A stretch of DNA of 27,635 nt from CAKZYD01 sp039814715 (GTDB taxonomy: Bacteria; Pseudomonadota; Alphaproteobacteria; Sphingomonadales; CAKZYD01). Positions 1 to 7,784 of this stretch are shown here, one piece after another (the first letter of the stretch is position 1; every line of letters begins with the position of its first letter). Location: positions 1 through 27,635 of the forward strand of contig JBCCAR010000041.1 in the NCBI GenBank assembly GCA_039814715.1, given 5' to 3'. The position numbers were made by a program, and so were the translations under genes. The notes beneath the pieces are model-generated. The model saw nothing but the letters and a program-made list of their open reading frames with translations. It had not been told where the DNA came from and ran no database searches.

Positions 1-2
1 AA

Positions 3-125
3 TACAACAAGTTGCGCAGTGACCCGACCGCCCCAAAGCCTCCTAAGGTTGCTTTGATCGCGATTGCACGCAAAATCATCGTCATCGCAAACGCAATCCT
101 CAGAGACAAAAAAGCATATGCCTAA
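3..125 (+). pseudogene. IS110-family transposase, C-terminal end (cut by window edge)
   Basis: An open frame runs in from the left edge and stops at TAA 123-125, giving about 40 residues. They contain the segment PKVALIAIARKIIVIANAIL, which resembles the conserved C-terminal tail of IS110-family (DEDD/transposase_20) transposases, where a 'KVAL.A.aRK' stretch precedes the stop. The catalytic domains lie outside the window, so whether the gene is intact cannot be judged. IS110 elements lack the usual terminal inverted repeats, so the element boundary cannot be read here. It must lie in or near the 31-bp gap before the GIY-YIG gene or further downstream. The family call is by pattern recognition. 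Confidence 0.72.
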
Positions 126-156
126 ACACAGTTGCCATTCCTGAGACCGTCCATTC

Positions 157-444
157 ATGGCTATTGGTTATGTTTATATGTTGGCATCTAAAAAGCAGGG
201 TACGCTTTATGTCGGTGTGACCTCTGACCTTGCGTATCGCGTAGAGCAACATCGGGCCGGAACCGCATCAAAATTCACTGCAAAATATGGCTGTATACGC
301 CTGGTCTGGTTTGAAAAACACGGCGATATTGAAAGGGCAATAACACGCGAGAAAACGATCAAAAAATGGCGCCGCCAATGGAAAATAAATGCGATTGAAG
401 TGGTTAATCCAGCCTGGAATGACTTGCGCTACACCCTTGTCTGA
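157..444 (+). CDS. Small GIY-YIG nuclease superfamily protein
   Basis: A 95-aa single-domain protein with the GIY-YIG core: GYVYML at residues 4-9 (GIY strand), YVG at 18-20 (YIG strand), candidate catalytic Arg28 in the following helix, and a helix with Glu65 (TREKTIKKWRR) that supplies the metal-binding acid in this family. There is no extra DNA-binding domain. Its length is typical of the stand-alone UPF0213/YhbQ-like group, whose physiological role is poorly known. No strong Shine-Dalgarno precedes the ATG. It lies 31 bp after the IS110 transposase end and just upstream of two palindrome-type repeats, a setting often seen for these small nucleases in alphaproteobacteria. Function beyond 'probable nuclease' is not claimed. 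Confidence 0.88.
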   Translation: MAIGYVYMLASKKQGTLYVGVTSDLAYRVEQHRAGTASKFTAKYGCIRLVWFEKHGDIERAITREKTIKKWRRQWKINAIEVVNPAWNDLRYTLV

Positions 445-468
445 AACTGCAACCGCTCTGAAATGGGT

Positions 469-487
469 CCCTGTGACAAGCACAGGG
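469..487. repeat. Short palindrome (CCCTGTG / CACAGGG)
   Basis: Arms CCCTGTG (469-475) and CACAGGG (481-487) flank a 5-nt loop, and the motif is followed by GATGACG. The layout 'GTCCC...GGGATGAC' is the form of a common interspersed extragenic palindrome. There is no T-tract on either side, so it is not a normal intrinsic terminator. Copy number in the genome cannot be seen from here. Confidence 0.5.
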
Positions 488-523
488 ATGACGATTGAGG
501 GCTTGTCAGCTTAGGGCTCAAAA

Positions 524-606
524 CGCCATCGCGAGCGCAGCGCGGCGATCCAGCCGCTCGCTGGTTGAAATAGCCTAGATTACTTCGCAGGCGTTCGCAA
601 TGACGG
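524..606. repeat. Interspersed 'GTCATTGCGAACG...' type extragenic repeat
   Basis: The ends are imperfect inverted copies: GCCATCGCGAGCG at the left, and at the right the complement of GCCGTCATTGCGAACG. Internal segments GCGATCCAG and CTAGATTACTTCGC are also of the form seen in a widespread proteobacterial interspersed repeat (GTCATTGCGAGC...AGCAATCTAG). The unit fills the space between the GIY-YIG gene and the next gene and reaches to about 15 bp from that gene's listed start. The family assignment is from memory of the motif; only one copy is visible here. Confidence 0.55.
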
Positions 607-620
607 CTCAGGCCTTGTAA

Positions 621-1157
621 ATGGTATCGCGCGCAAACCCCGGTCCCCTCGATTTGCGCTCGCTTGAGCAAGTTGTTAGAGACCAAGCGAAAACTGACGA
701 AGGCTTAGCCGTGACGCGCAAATCTATTTTTTGGCAGTTTCTTTCCGCCTCTATCCTGGGGCAGGTCTCGATTTGGATTATTGGGTCTTTTTTTGATGGG
801 CTCTCGCTGAATGGTGTCTCCTTTGTCATTCCTTTTATCGCGGCGACATTTACAGCTGGGCAATTTCTTAAAAAGGCGGAGCGGCTGCCAACGCAGGCGG
901 AAAAGGAAAGTGCGGTGCGCGCGCAGTTTTGGGGCTGGGCCGCTCTGTCGCTTGGCTTAGCCATTGTAGGCCTTGCAATCATTGCGTGGCTGGATGCAGC
1001 GGTTTTAAGCTTTCTGGCAGACCCTTTGTTCGCTGGTATTACGGCGTTGGTTTTGGCCGTGTTGTTTGGCCTGCAGTGGCTTATGATTCGCTACGCCTGG
1101 GGCGGGCAAATGCGGCGTATGGCGAAGAAAATGAAGCTAGACACGCCGCAAAGCTAG
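621..1157 (+). CDS. Small integral membrane protein, ABZJ_00895-like
   Basis: A 178-aa protein with four predicted hydrophobic segments at roughly residues 35-58, 64-82, 103-124 and 130-153. Between segments 2 and 3 it carries the stretch AATFTAGQFLKKAERLPTQ, reminiscent of the ABZJ_00895 family ('aGq.Fvk..gR.Pt..Ek'), whose function is unknown. The ATG at 621 directly abuts the upstream repeat and has no clear ribosome site. An in-frame GTG at 711, preceded by GAAGG about 8 nt upstream, would give a protein starting VTRKSIF and may be the real start. No neighbour suggests a pathway. The family name is a tentative recognition; 'membrane protein' is secure. Confidence 0.75.
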   Translation: MVSRANPGPLDLRSLEQVVRDQAKTDEGLAVTRKSIFWQFLSASILGQVSIWIIGSFFDGLSLNGVSFVIPFIAATFTAGQFLKKAERLPTQAEKESAVRAQFWGWAALSLGLAIVGLAIIAWLDAAVLSFLADPLFAGITALVLAVLFGLQWLMIRYAWGGQMRRMAKKMKLDTPQS

Positions 1158-1195
1158 TTTGGCTGCCACTCCATTTTTGCCAGTTGGCGCGTGCC

Positions 1196-1996
1196 TTAGC
1201 CGAATGCCAGCAGGGCCTTTAGCTGCTCTGCGCTTACCCCGCCTGCACGCAGCTCTTGGATCGATTGGCTGCCTTTTGATTTCGACAGCTTCTGCTGGGC
1301 ATCGTCTGTGATCAAGGTGTGGTGGTGATAGACCGGTGTTGGCAGGCCCAGCAAAGCTTGCAGCAGCACTTGGAGGGATGTGAGCGGCTGAATATCGCGC
1401 CCGCGTATCACATGGGTAATGTCTTGGGCTGCGTCATCGACGACGCAGCTTAAGAGGTAGCTGCTGCCAATGTCGCGCCGGGCGAGGATAGCATCTTCTA
1501 GCGGGGCCTGTGCGCAAGAGACGGCTGCGCTGGTATCTTCATACCGCGGGGGGTGTTCTAGCAACGATAAAGCGCGGCTGGCATGGAGCCGGATAGAGGG
1601 GGTTTCACCGCGCGCGCGGCGCTTGTCTTTCTCGGCCTCACTTAAAGAGCGGCAGGTGCCGCTATAGTGGCCGTTCTTGTTTAGCCTGAGCGTTTTGCGT
1701 GTACAAAAACAGGGATAGGTCACCCCCATCTCACTCAAAGCCGTCAGCGCGCCATCATAGGCGTCCATATGGTCGCTTTGTCGCCGAACCGGGTGCGGCC
1801 ATGTGAGGCCGAGCCATGCAAGGTCATCATAGATTGCCGCTTCAAAATCTGTCCGCGCGCGGCTCTGGTCTATGTCATCAAGCCTCAGCAGTGCCTCGCC
1901 GCCTGCCTTGGCTGCAGCGTTCCAAACGGTGAGCGCGCTAAAGGCGTGGCCAGCATGTAAGTAGCCGTTGGGGGAGGGAGCAAAGCGGGTACGCAT
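1196..1996 (-). CDS. gluQ: Glutamyl-Q tRNA(Asp) synthetase
   Basis: A class I aminoacyl-tRNA synthetase catalytic domain without an anticodon-binding domain (266 aa, against about 470 for GltX). This is the hallmark of GluQ (YadB), which attaches glutamate to queuosine-34 of tRNA-Asp. Visible motifs are the HIGH signature as HAGH (14-17), KLSKS (236-240) as the KMSKS loop, and a zinc site C96-x-C98 ... Y111-x3-C115 matching the CxC/YxxxC ligand pattern of the family. The gene ends about 40 bp from the stop of the convergent membrane-protein gene. Its ATG lies 142 bp from the divergent HNH gene. A truncated GltX is unlikely because the spacing of motifs and the C-terminal end are both normal for GluQ. 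Confidence 0.95.
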   Translation of the reverse strand: MRTRFAPSPNGYLHAGHAFSALTVWNAAAKAGGEALLRLDDIDQSRARTDFEAAIYDDLAWLGLTWPHPVRRQSDHMDAYDGALTALSEMGVTYPCFCTRKTLRLNKNGHYSGTCRSLSEAEKDKRRARGETPSIRLHASRALSLLEHPPRYEDTSAAVSCAQAPLEDAILARRDIGSSYLLSCVVDDAAQDITHVIRGRDIQPLTSLQVLLQALLGLPTPVYHHHTLITDDAQQKLSKSKGSQSIQELRAGGVSAEQLKALLAFG

Positions 1997-2064
1997 GCGC
2001 TTATGTTACGCAAGCTCATCGCCGGCGCAACAGTTGCACAAATTGTCATACGCAAGAAATAGTA

Positions 2065-2092
2065 TTGTCATCATCATGAAACCCCGTATCTT
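2065..2092 (+). promoter_or_regulatory. Candidate sigma-70-type promoter for the HNH gene
   Basis: TTGTCA (2065-2070), a 16-bp spacer, then TATCTT (2087-2092), about 47 bp upstream of the HNH start. A second TTGTCA occurs nearby at about 2043. Prediction is by eye only. Confidence 0.35.
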
Positions 2093-2138
2093 GTATGCCC
2101 TTAGAGACAAGGAGATAGACAAAAGGTGACAGGGCTTT

Positions 2139-2708
2139 ATGGCTGACGTACCAATGGCGCTCCCATCCCCGGACAGCTGTCCGGCGCTTGTGCTCAATGC
2201 GGATTATCGGCCGCTCAGCTATTTTCCGCTTTCGCTCTGGTCCTGGCAGTCTTCAGTGAAAGCCGTTTTCTTAGACCGAGTGAACATTTTAAGCGAATAT
2301 GATCGCACCATACGCTCGCCTTCTTTTGAAATGCGTTTGCCAAGCGTGATTTCACTTCGGGAGTATATTCATCCTGCTAAATACCCCGCTTTCACCCGGT
2401 TCAACTTATTCCTGCGGGATAAATTCGCTTGTACCTATTGCGGGCTGGAAAGTGATCTTACCTTTGATCATGTGGTACCGCGCGCATATGGCGGGCGCAC
2501 GACGTGGGAGAATGTAACGACTGCATGCGCGCCGTGTAATGTGCGCAAAGGGGGCCGCACGCCTGCCCAGGCGCACATGTTTCCTTCCATTAAGCCTTAC
2601 CGGCCCACGAGCCATCAATTAATGGACAATGGCCGCGCCTTTCCGCCGAACCACCTGCACCAAAGCTGGATGGATTATCTGTATTGGGATATTGAGCTGG
2701 ACGCTTAA
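2139..2708 (+). CDS. HNH endonuclease domain protein
   Basis: A 189-aa protein with a C-terminal HNH nuclease module. It has a zinc knuckle C98-x2-C101, the catalytic D110-H111 dyad (TFDHVVPR), N125 in the middle position, and a second knuckle C130-x2-C133-N134. The N-terminal 90 residues (LVLNADYRPLSY start) are typical of a chromosomally conserved alphaproteobacterial HNH family annotated only as endonuclease. No restriction, toxin or phage partner lies next to it, so a housekeeping or repair role is more likely than defence; this is inference. The stop codon overlaps that of the convergent dsbB gene by 4 bp (TTAA at 2705-2708). Confidence 0.9.
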   Translation: MADVPMALPSPDSCPALVLNADYRPLSYFPLSLWSWQSSVKAVFLDRVNILSEYDRTIRSPSFEMRLPSVISLREYIHPAKYPAFTRFNLFLRDKFACTYCGLESDLTFDHVVPRAYGGRTTWENVTTACAPCNVRKGGRTPAQAHMFPSIKPYRPTSHQLMDNGRAFPPNHLHQSWMDYLYWDIELDA

Positions 2709-3196
2709 GCGTTTGCGCGGCGGGACTGCCGGAGCGCGTTAACTGCCATGACCAAAAGCGCCGCGCCGCCAACCAGCGAGATGATGGCATTATAGTTTGC
2801 CATGGAGAGCCCAAGGAATGACCACGGAATGTCGTGACAATTGATCAGCGCGGCGTTCTCAATGGCCTTTATGTATTCCGCAGGTGGCAAATTGGGGTCA
2901 ACCGAGCTGGCGCAGGGTGGCCCCGGCCACCATTTGCGCTCTACCCCGCTGTGAAATACGGCAACCGCGCCGCTTGCCATAACTGCAAGTGGCGCAAGGA
3001 CGGACATCACCGGCGCCAGCCTTGTAAAGCCCAGGCCAATAGCGCCCAGCGCAATAGCTGCGCCATGGGGCCAGCGTTGCTGCAAGCATAGATCGCACGG
3101 CAGAAGCCCGCCAATATATTGAAACGCCAGCGCGCCGCCTAGCAATGCTGCAGGGATAAGAAAGCTGAAAAGAAGGGTCTGCTTGCTCGCCATCAC
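2705..3196 (-). CDS. dsbB: Disulfide bond formation protein DsbB family
   Basis: A 163-aa inner-membrane protein with four hydrophobic helices. It carries both redox-active cysteine pairs of DsbB: C34-x2-C37 (CDLC, first periplasmic loop, next to the quinone-site motif LQQRW) and C95 with C120 in the second loop. DsbB reoxidises the periplasmic thiol oxidase DsbA by passing electrons to quinone. The start ATG overlaps the stop of the upstream YqaA-type gene by 4 nt (3193-3196), so the two are translationally coupled. The stop overlaps that of the convergent HNH gene. No dsbA is in view. Confidence 0.93.
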   Translation of the reverse strand: MMASKQTLLFSFLIPAALLGGALAFQYIGGLLPCDLCLQQRWPHGAAIALGAIGLGFTRLAPVMSVLAPLAVMASGAVAVFHSGVERKWWPGPPCASSVDPNLPPAEYIKAIENAALINCHDIPWSFLGLSMANYNAIISLVGGAALLVMAVNALRQSRRANA

Positions 3197-3771
3197 AGCA
3201 AAGCTATAGCAACAAACCCGCCGACAAGTAATAAGGTAAAGACGCTCACAACCAGATTGAAGCGTTTTTCAATAAAGGCGGCGATGGGGGCCCCAAACAC
3301 GCGCAGCAACCCAGCGACGGTGAAGAACCGTACGGCGCGAGAGCCAAAGGAGGCGAGCAAAAAGGGTGCCAGCGGCAAACCGGCGAGACCGCTTGCAATC
3401 GTGATGACTTTGAATGGTAGAAAGGTAAGCCCAAAGACGGCCACCATAAGCCAGCCATGCTCTTCAAACACGCTCTGAAACTCTATGAATTTTTCTTCAT
3501 AGCCGTAAAATGCAAGAACATGCTGGCCTATCACATCAAAAAACACGGCGCCAATGGCATAGCCTAGGAGTGCGCCTGCAATGGAGGCTAAAGTGCAGAT
3601 GGCTGCATAAAACAACGCGCGCCGCGGCTTTGCCAGGCACATGGGCAGCAGCATCACATCTGGCGGAATGGGGAAAAAGGAACTCTCAATGAAGGACACA
3701 CCAGCCAGCCATTGCGGTGCGCGGCGATGGACGGCCAGCGATAAGGTCCAATCATAGAGGCGTTTGAGCAT
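3193..3771 (-). CDS. YqaA family membrane protein (VTT/DedA-like)
   Basis: A 192-aa polytopic protein of the YqaA branch of the SNARE-associated/VTT (DedA) superfamily. It has FIESSFFPIPPDVMLLPM at about residues 27-44, with the family's 'E..ffPiPp' signature, a glycine-rich helix (AGALLGYAIG), and GLTFLPFKVITIASG as the re-entrant element. Related DedA proteins influence membrane lipid transport and proton-motive force; the function of YqaA itself is undefined. It forms a two-gene unit with dsbB through a 4-nt ATGA overlap. The start at 3771 begins MLKRLYDWTLSLA, as is usual for the family, and GGGGGAG-like purine sequence lies just upstream. Confidence 0.88.
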   Translation of the reverse strand: MLKRLYDWTLSLAVHRRAPQWLAGVSFIESSFFPIPPDVMLLPMCLAKPRRALFYAAICTLASIAGALLGYAIGAVFFDVIGQHVLAFYGYEEKFIEFQSVFEEHGWLMVAVFGLTFLPFKVITIASGLAGLPLAPFLLASFGSRAVRFFTVAGLLRVFGAPIAAFIEKRFNLVVSVFTLLLVGGFVAIALL

Positions 3772-3836
3772 GGGGGAGCTCTACCCGGAGAAAACGAGGA
3801 TTGCGTTAATGTAAGGCCTAGGGACTAGATATAGCT

Positions 3837-3922
3837 TGGTACGGATGGTGGGACTCGAACCCACAAGCTCAAAGAGCACCGGATTTTGAATCCGGCGTGT
3901 CTACCAATTCCACCACATCCGC
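3837..3922 (-). tRNA. tRNA-Leu (anticodon CAA)
   Basis: The reverse complement folds as an 86-nt class II tRNA. The acceptor stem is GCGGATG/CATCCGT with a G-U at the first pair. The anticodon stem-loop is CCGGA-TTCAAAA-TCCGG, placing CAA at the anticodon. A long variable arm (GCTC-TTT-GAGC) is typical of Leu. The T arm is GTGGG-TTCGAGT-CCCAC. A 3' CCA is encoded at 3837-3839. Confidence 0.98.
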
Positions 3923-3988
3923 ATCGCCGCGCTTCATAGCAGGAAGTCCGCGCAAAGGTCCAGCATCCAAAAGCCTCCAACACCAAAC

Positions 3989-4025
3989 AAAAAAGGCGCG
4001 CAGGTCATCCCCGCGCGCCTTTTTT
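3989..4025 (-). terminator. Bidirectional intrinsic terminator closing the Ton operon
   Basis: The stem GGCGCGC (3995-4001) / GCGCGCC (4013-4019) has A6 on the left and T6 on the right flank, so it can terminate in both directions. It lies 27 bp after the stop of the TPR gene on the minus strand. Confidence 0.88.
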
Positions 4026-4051
4026 ATAGTCTTACAACCGTCGCAGCTTTT

Positions 4052-5431
4052 TTAGCGGCCTGCATATGGCTTTAAGCCATATTTTTTGCGGTCGGCAGCC
4101 CGACGCTGCTGATCATCCACAAAGGCAAGCCAACCATTGATTTGCTTACGGTCTTTATCGTTTTTGGCCAGTTTTTTCGCAGCGGCAAAGGTCTTGCGCG
4201 CACTTTGATATTTGCTGGAATATGTCAGCGACATGCCTTCATACACTTTCGTGCGGTAAGGGTTGCTGAGCCCTCCAGCGCGCTGGGCAGAAGCCAGGGC
4301 CTTGGCCGCTTTGTCCCATTCTTCGCTGACAATATACAGCTGCGCGACGCGCTCCCAGAGCTTTCCAGCGTCTTTGCGTTCTTTTTTCTCAGCAGACTGG
4401 GCCGCCTTGCGCGCAGCCTCTGCAAGCGGGTTTTTCGCATCATCTGTCTCACGGGCGAGCTGATAGCTGCCGCCAAGGAGCTCCATCATCTCTTTATCTT
4501 TTTTCAGATACCCATCTTTGATGCCCTTGTTGATCACATCAACGGATTTGATTGGCATACCGTGGAATTGATACAGCTGCGCCATCCGCTTAACTTCGCT
4601 CTCTGTGTCCAAAAAGCCCTGCGCATAAGCAATTTCAAAGGACGCCAATTCCTCCTTTTCCATGCCGCGCTGGGAATACATGCCAGACAGCTGCTTCCAA
4701 TATTGCTCTTTTGGATAATTGGTAATCAGCCACTTCAGCAGGTCTGTCGCTGGCGGGAATTGATTGTCTTGTTGATAGGCGACCACATTGGCGACCACCC
4801 AGTTCTCGCGGCGCTCGAGGCCTTCTGCGTCGGCTTTAGACAACGTCGCTTGGCAAGGTGTCAGCGCCTTTTTGAACTTTTCTGTCTGCAAATACGCTTG
4901 GCAGAACAAGAATTCCTGGTTTGCGCGGACCACTTCGGCCGTTTTGCGCCAATTTTCCAAGATGCCAATGGCGCGGTCATATTGACCTTCCACCATATAG
5001 ACCTGGGCCAGGTTGAAGCGGATCGAATCAGCCTCTGTTGGCGAGACTTCTGGCTCACGCAGCATGGCTTCCCAATCTTTAATCGCAGCTGGATAGCGGT
5101 CCAGCTGCGCATGGAGCTGGCCGCGGAACTGATACAATTTCGCCCGTTCATAACTTGACAATTCTGCCATCGGCGGCGCTTTTTGTAGCTGGTTGAACGC
5201 GTCAGGGATTTTTTCTTCGTTCAGCATCTCAAGCGCGCCGTTCATGGCCTTGATCAGCTTTTCGTTCTTGATAATCTGGGAGCGGCGCGTTTTCTTCTTC
5301 TCTTGCGCCTGGGCCGCGCTGCTTAAAGGCGTGCCTGGCACGTCAATGGCGGCTGCACCGAGCACCAAGGAAACAGCGATCGCAAAGCAACTCAAAGTGG
5401 ATTTTGTTTTGGATAAAATGGTTGTCATCAT
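4052..5431 (-). CDS. Exported TPR-repeat protein of the Ton operon
   Basis: Start chosen at ATG 5431 (tandem ATG ATG), which opens a signal peptide (MMTTILSKTKSTLSCFAIAVSLVLGA..., cleavage near AQA). The frame extends 27 codons further up, but that extension is charged and lacks signal-peptide character. The mature protein (459 aa in all) is a run of tetratricopeptide-like helical hairpins, such as the stretch around 'AKLYQFRGQLHAQLDRYPAAI'. It is the last gene of the DUF3450-ExbB-ExbD-TonB operon, the position held by a periplasmic TPR protein in Vibrio TonB2-type systems. A scaffold or adaptor role between TonB and outer-membrane receptors is inferred from that position, not shown. An intrinsic terminator follows. 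Confidence 0.88.
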   Translation of the reverse strand: MMTTILSKTKSTLSCFAIAVSLVLGAAAIDVPGTPLSSAAQAQEKKKTRRSQIIKNEKLIKAMNGALEMLNEEKIPDAFNQLQKAPPMAELSSYERAKLYQFRGQLHAQLDRYPAAIKDWEAMLREPEVSPTEADSIRFNLAQVYMVEGQYDRAIGILENWRKTAEVVRANQEFLFCQAYLQTEKFKKALTPCQATLSKADAEGLERRENWVVANVVAYQQDNQFPPATDLLKWLITNYPKEQYWKQLSGMYSQRGMEKEELASFEIAYAQGFLDTESEVKRMAQLYQFHGMPIKSVDVINKGIKDGYLKKDKEMMELLGGSYQLARETDDAKNPLAEAARKAAQSAEKKERKDAGKLWERVAQLYIVSEEWDKAAKALASAQRAGGLSNPYRTKVYEGMSLTYSSKYQSARKTFAAAKKLAKNDKDRKQINGWLAFVDDQQRRAADRKKYGLKPYAGR

Positions 5432-5544
5432 GCGTCTTTTCTCACCAAACACTCTTTTCGTCGTTGTCTCATTGTGCCGCCTTTCGTGCCGAAAAAAAGG
5501 CAGCAAAGTCACGTGCGCGTGAATGCCGCGTGACTATAAATTTC

Positions 5545-6129
5545 TCATCGTGGCGGCTCTACCGTGAAGCGCACGCGTACATCGCGCTGCCATAGGGCTT
5601 CACCATTGACTATTTTTCCTTGGTATTTCCATTTGCGGACGGCGCGCATCGCTGGGCGTTCTAGCCGCTTTGATGTTGCTTCCAGCACTGTAATTGTATC
5701 TGGATCGACAGAGCCATTGGGCCGCACATCGAACGCAAGGGTAATTGCCTCGGCGCGGGTAATGTTCTGGAAATTTGGCTCCTGGCGATACATCGGCTGC
5801 GCGTCTCTATCAGTCGCAATGGGGTCAAAGGTCTTAGGGCTATCGGAGCCAATGAGTTTGGGGCCTGAATAAATCGCTTTCCCTGGTTTTTGAATTGTTG
5901 GCGCATCCATGGCAATTTTAGGCTGTTCTACAACTTCTGGTAGTTCTGGCTTTTTGTCGCGAATTGGTTCTGGATCAGGTTTCGGCTCGGGGATGGTGAT
6001 TATTATGTCTGGCGGCGCTTCGCTCCACACCGGTACACCGCCCGCGTCGATAAGAAGGTGCATGCCGTAGTACAAAGTCGCTGTCATGAGCGCCGCTGCG
6101 CCCATGGAACCCGTTGCTCTTAAAAACAT
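5545..6129 (-). CDS. Energy transducer TonB (second of two paralogues)
   Basis: A 194-aa protein starting at ATG 6129 with AGGAGA about 7 nt upstream; the longer upstream frame is not needed. It has an N-terminal membrane anchor (about residues 5-22), a proline/acid-rich spacer (PEPKPDPEPIRDKKPELPE), and a C-terminal TonB domain of about 85 residues beginning near QPMYRQEP and ending in VRVRFTVEPPR. TonB carries proton-motive force from ExbB/ExbD to outer-membrane receptors. The C-terminal domain is nearly the same as that of the gene just upstream (6215-6811), so the pair arose by tandem duplication. The spacers differ greatly in sequence. Confidence 0.92.
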   Translation of the reverse strand: MFLRATGSMGAAALMTATLYYGMHLLIDAGGVPVWSEAPPDIIITIPEPKPDPEPIRDKKPELPEVVEQPKIAMDAPTIQKPGKAIYSGPKLIGSDSPKTFDPIATDRDAQPMYRQEPNFQNITRAEAITLAFDVRPNGSVDPDTITVLEATSKRLERPAMRAVRKWKYQGKIVNGEALWQRDVRVRFTVEPPR

Positions 6130-6214
6130 GTCGTTCTCCTCTGGTTGCCTAAACCTTGCTGCGTCTCGGCCAATAAGGCTGAGACCAACAGAACCGACAG
6201 TCTTTTCAAGTGGC

Positions 6215-6811
6215 CTATCTTTCCGGCGGCTGCACGGTGAAGCGCACACGCACACCATATTGCCAGACGTTCTCGCCATTGACGACTTTGCCTTGGTATT
6301 TCCATTTCTTCACGGCCCGAAGCGCTGGGCGTTGCAACCGCTTAGAGCTCGCTTCAAGGACGACTATTGTGCTTTCATCCACCGACCCATCCGGGCGCAC
6401 ATCAAATTCAAGCGTGATGTATTCCGGTTTTGTAATGTTTTGGAAATCTGGTTCTTGGCGATAAATTGGCTGGGCATCGCGGTCTACGGCGTTGAAATTG
6501 ATGCCGTCGCCAACATCCACGCCGCCAGCGAATTTAAAGTCCATATTGGTGCCTTGACCGCCGGCCACATTGGTCCGGGCCAGGTCAATCTTTGGCGGTT
6601 CAGGCGCTTCGACTTGCTCAGGGCGCTCAACCTTTTGTTCCTTGCGCTGCACTTCTAGTTCGCGCGGCGGAATGCGGGTATCAATGATTTTAAAGCTGGT
6701 ATCTTCTGTTTCGGCCTTCTTGCCCGAAAGAATAAGAAGCTGCATGCCGAAGTACAAACCAAATGTCAGTGTGCCTGCGATGAACAGTGCCAGGGGGAGA
6801 CGAATAAGCAT
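6215..6811 (-). CDS. Energy transducer TonB (first of two paralogues)
   Basis: A 198-aa protein starting MLIRLPLALFIAG with GGAGA 8 nt upstream. It has a single N-terminal membrane anchor (about residues 4-27), a charged spacer with little proline, and a C-terminal TonB domain. That domain (QPIYRQEPDFQNITKPEYIT ... KWKYQGKVVNGENVWQ) aligns without gaps to the downstream paralogue. The N-terminal half is different: residues such as FKFAGGVDVGDGINF replace the proline-rich tract. Two TonBs with matched C-termini and divergent spacers suggest division of labour by periplasmic reach or by partner; that is inference. It sits 18 bp after the second exbD. Confidence 0.92.
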   Translation of the reverse strand: MLIRLPLALFIAGTLTFGLYFGMQLLILSGKKAETEDTSFKIIDTRIPPRELEVQRKEQKVERPEQVEAPEPPKIDLARTNVAGGQGTNMDFKFAGGVDVGDGINFNAVDRDAQPIYRQEPDFQNITKPEYITLEFDVRPDGSVDESTIVVLEASSKRLQRPALRAVKKWKYQGKVVNGENVWQYGVRVRFTVQPPER

Positions 6812-6829
6812 AGCGGTATCTCCGTTGTT

Positions 6830-7234
6830 TTACTGCTGCGTGGCCATGATGACGCTTTGAACGCCAGCAAGGTTGGCGGCTTCATGCACCAGTGAATATG
6901 TTTCTATATTAGCACCTTCTGAAGAAGAAATCACCACCGCCGCTTCTGGCCGATCCGCCAGCAGTTGTTTCAGGCGCGGTAGAACCGAGCCACGGTCGAC
7001 CCTCAAGCGGTCAATCAATATGGTTTGCGTCTGGTCGATGGTGACGAGAATATTCTTGTTTTCCTCTTCGTCATCGTCCTGCTGATTGTTCTGCGGGCGG
7101 ATAATATCGAGGCCGGATTCCTTGACGAAGGATGCGGTCACAATGAAGAAGATCAGCATGATGAACACCACGTCTAGCATAGGCGTGAGGTCAATCGCGG
7201 TTTCTTCTTCTTGGCTGCCGTGTTTTCTGCGCAT
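6830..7234 (-). CDS. Biopolymer transporter ExbD (second of two)
   Basis: A 134-aa ExbD/TolR protein. A short cytoplasmic N-terminus (MRRKHGSQEEETAIDLTPML) leads into one membrane helix with the functionally critical Asp in DVVFIMLIFFIV. A periplasmic domain follows with an acidic linker (DDDEEENKN) absent from its paralogue, and it ends SVIMATQQ. ExbD couples proton flow through the ExbB5/ExbD2 motor to TonB. It is separated from the first exbD by 131 bp that hold no gene. Identity with the first ExbD is very high across the helix (DLTPMLDVVFIMLIFFIVTA) and low in the periplasmic part. Confidence 0.93.
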   Translation of the reverse strand: MRRKHGSQEEETAIDLTPMLDVVFIMLIFFIVTASFVKESGLDIIRPQNNQQDDDEEENKNILVTIDQTQTILIDRLRVDRGSVLPRLKQLLADRPEAAVVISSSEGANIETYSLVHEAANLAGVQSVIMATQQ

Positions 7235-7365
7235 GGGTCGTTTTACTTCCTAAGGCATCTTTGGTTGTCGCCTGCGTCCAAGCTGTTGCTGCAGCTTGCC
7301 GTAGATCGTCTGTTTTGCTTGCCTGGCGGACCGTAATCCACCAGGGGTGCGCAAATGAAAGCGCT

Positions 7366-7770
7366 TTAGCCCTTCTCCGTCGCCATAATAACCTTCTCAA
7401 CGCCAATGCGGGCGAGGGCGTCTTGAACCTTGGCATAGATTGCAACGCTGGATTCTTTATCTGGCTGAATAACCCACGTTCCTTTTGGGTTTTCCGCCAA
7501 AATTTGTTCAGCGACAGGGCCCACGGCATCTATGTCGTAGGCCTGCTGCTGAATGAAGATCTGATCATCCGCATTAATGGCCACCAAGACGCTGGCCTTC
7601 TTCGCGGCAAACAGGATGGTTTCATCCACCTCTGGCTTGAAGACATCGATGCCTGATTCCTTCACGAACGTTGCCGTCACGATGAAGAAGATGAGCATGA
7701 TGAACACCACGTCCAGCATGGGCGTGAGGTCGATCGTGGCTTCTTCGGGCTGTTTACGTTTTCTCGCCAT
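7366..7770 (-). CDS. Biopolymer transporter ExbD (first of two)
   Basis: A 134-aa ExbD/TolR family protein beginning MARKRKQPEEATIDLTPMLD. It has the conserved Asp at the start of the single membrane helix and a periplasmic domain ending KVIMATEKG. It follows exbB by 14 bp. ExbD paralogues of equal length in tandem could form homo- or heterodimers inside the ExbB pentamer; the sequence does not decide this. The start ATG is preceded by AGGATCAAGCG, an acceptable ribosome site. Confidence 0.93.
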   Translation of the reverse strand: MARKRKQPEEATIDLTPMLDVVFIMLIFFIVTATFVKESGIDVFKPEVDETILFAAKKASVLVAINADDQIFIQQQAYDIDAVGPVAEQILAENPKGTWVIQPDKESSVAIYAKVQDALARIGVEKVIMATEKG

Positions 7771-7784
7771 CGCTTGATCCTCTG

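Noticed and set aside
2139..2708. HNH gene as part of a defence or toxin system
   Set aside because: It is a stand-alone gene among housekeeping genes, without immunity, methylase or helicase partners, so no defence claim is made.
4142..5158. Plus-strand 338-codon open frame
   Set aside because: It is fully antisense to the TPR gene, has no ribosome site, and its composition reflects the complementary codons of an exported protein with clear homology features.
7191..7529. Frame crossing the gap between the two exbD genes
   Set aside because: It overlaps both exbD genes out of frame and is rich in Arg/Thr/Gln without pattern; the 131-bp gap seems to be a non-coding relic of duplication.
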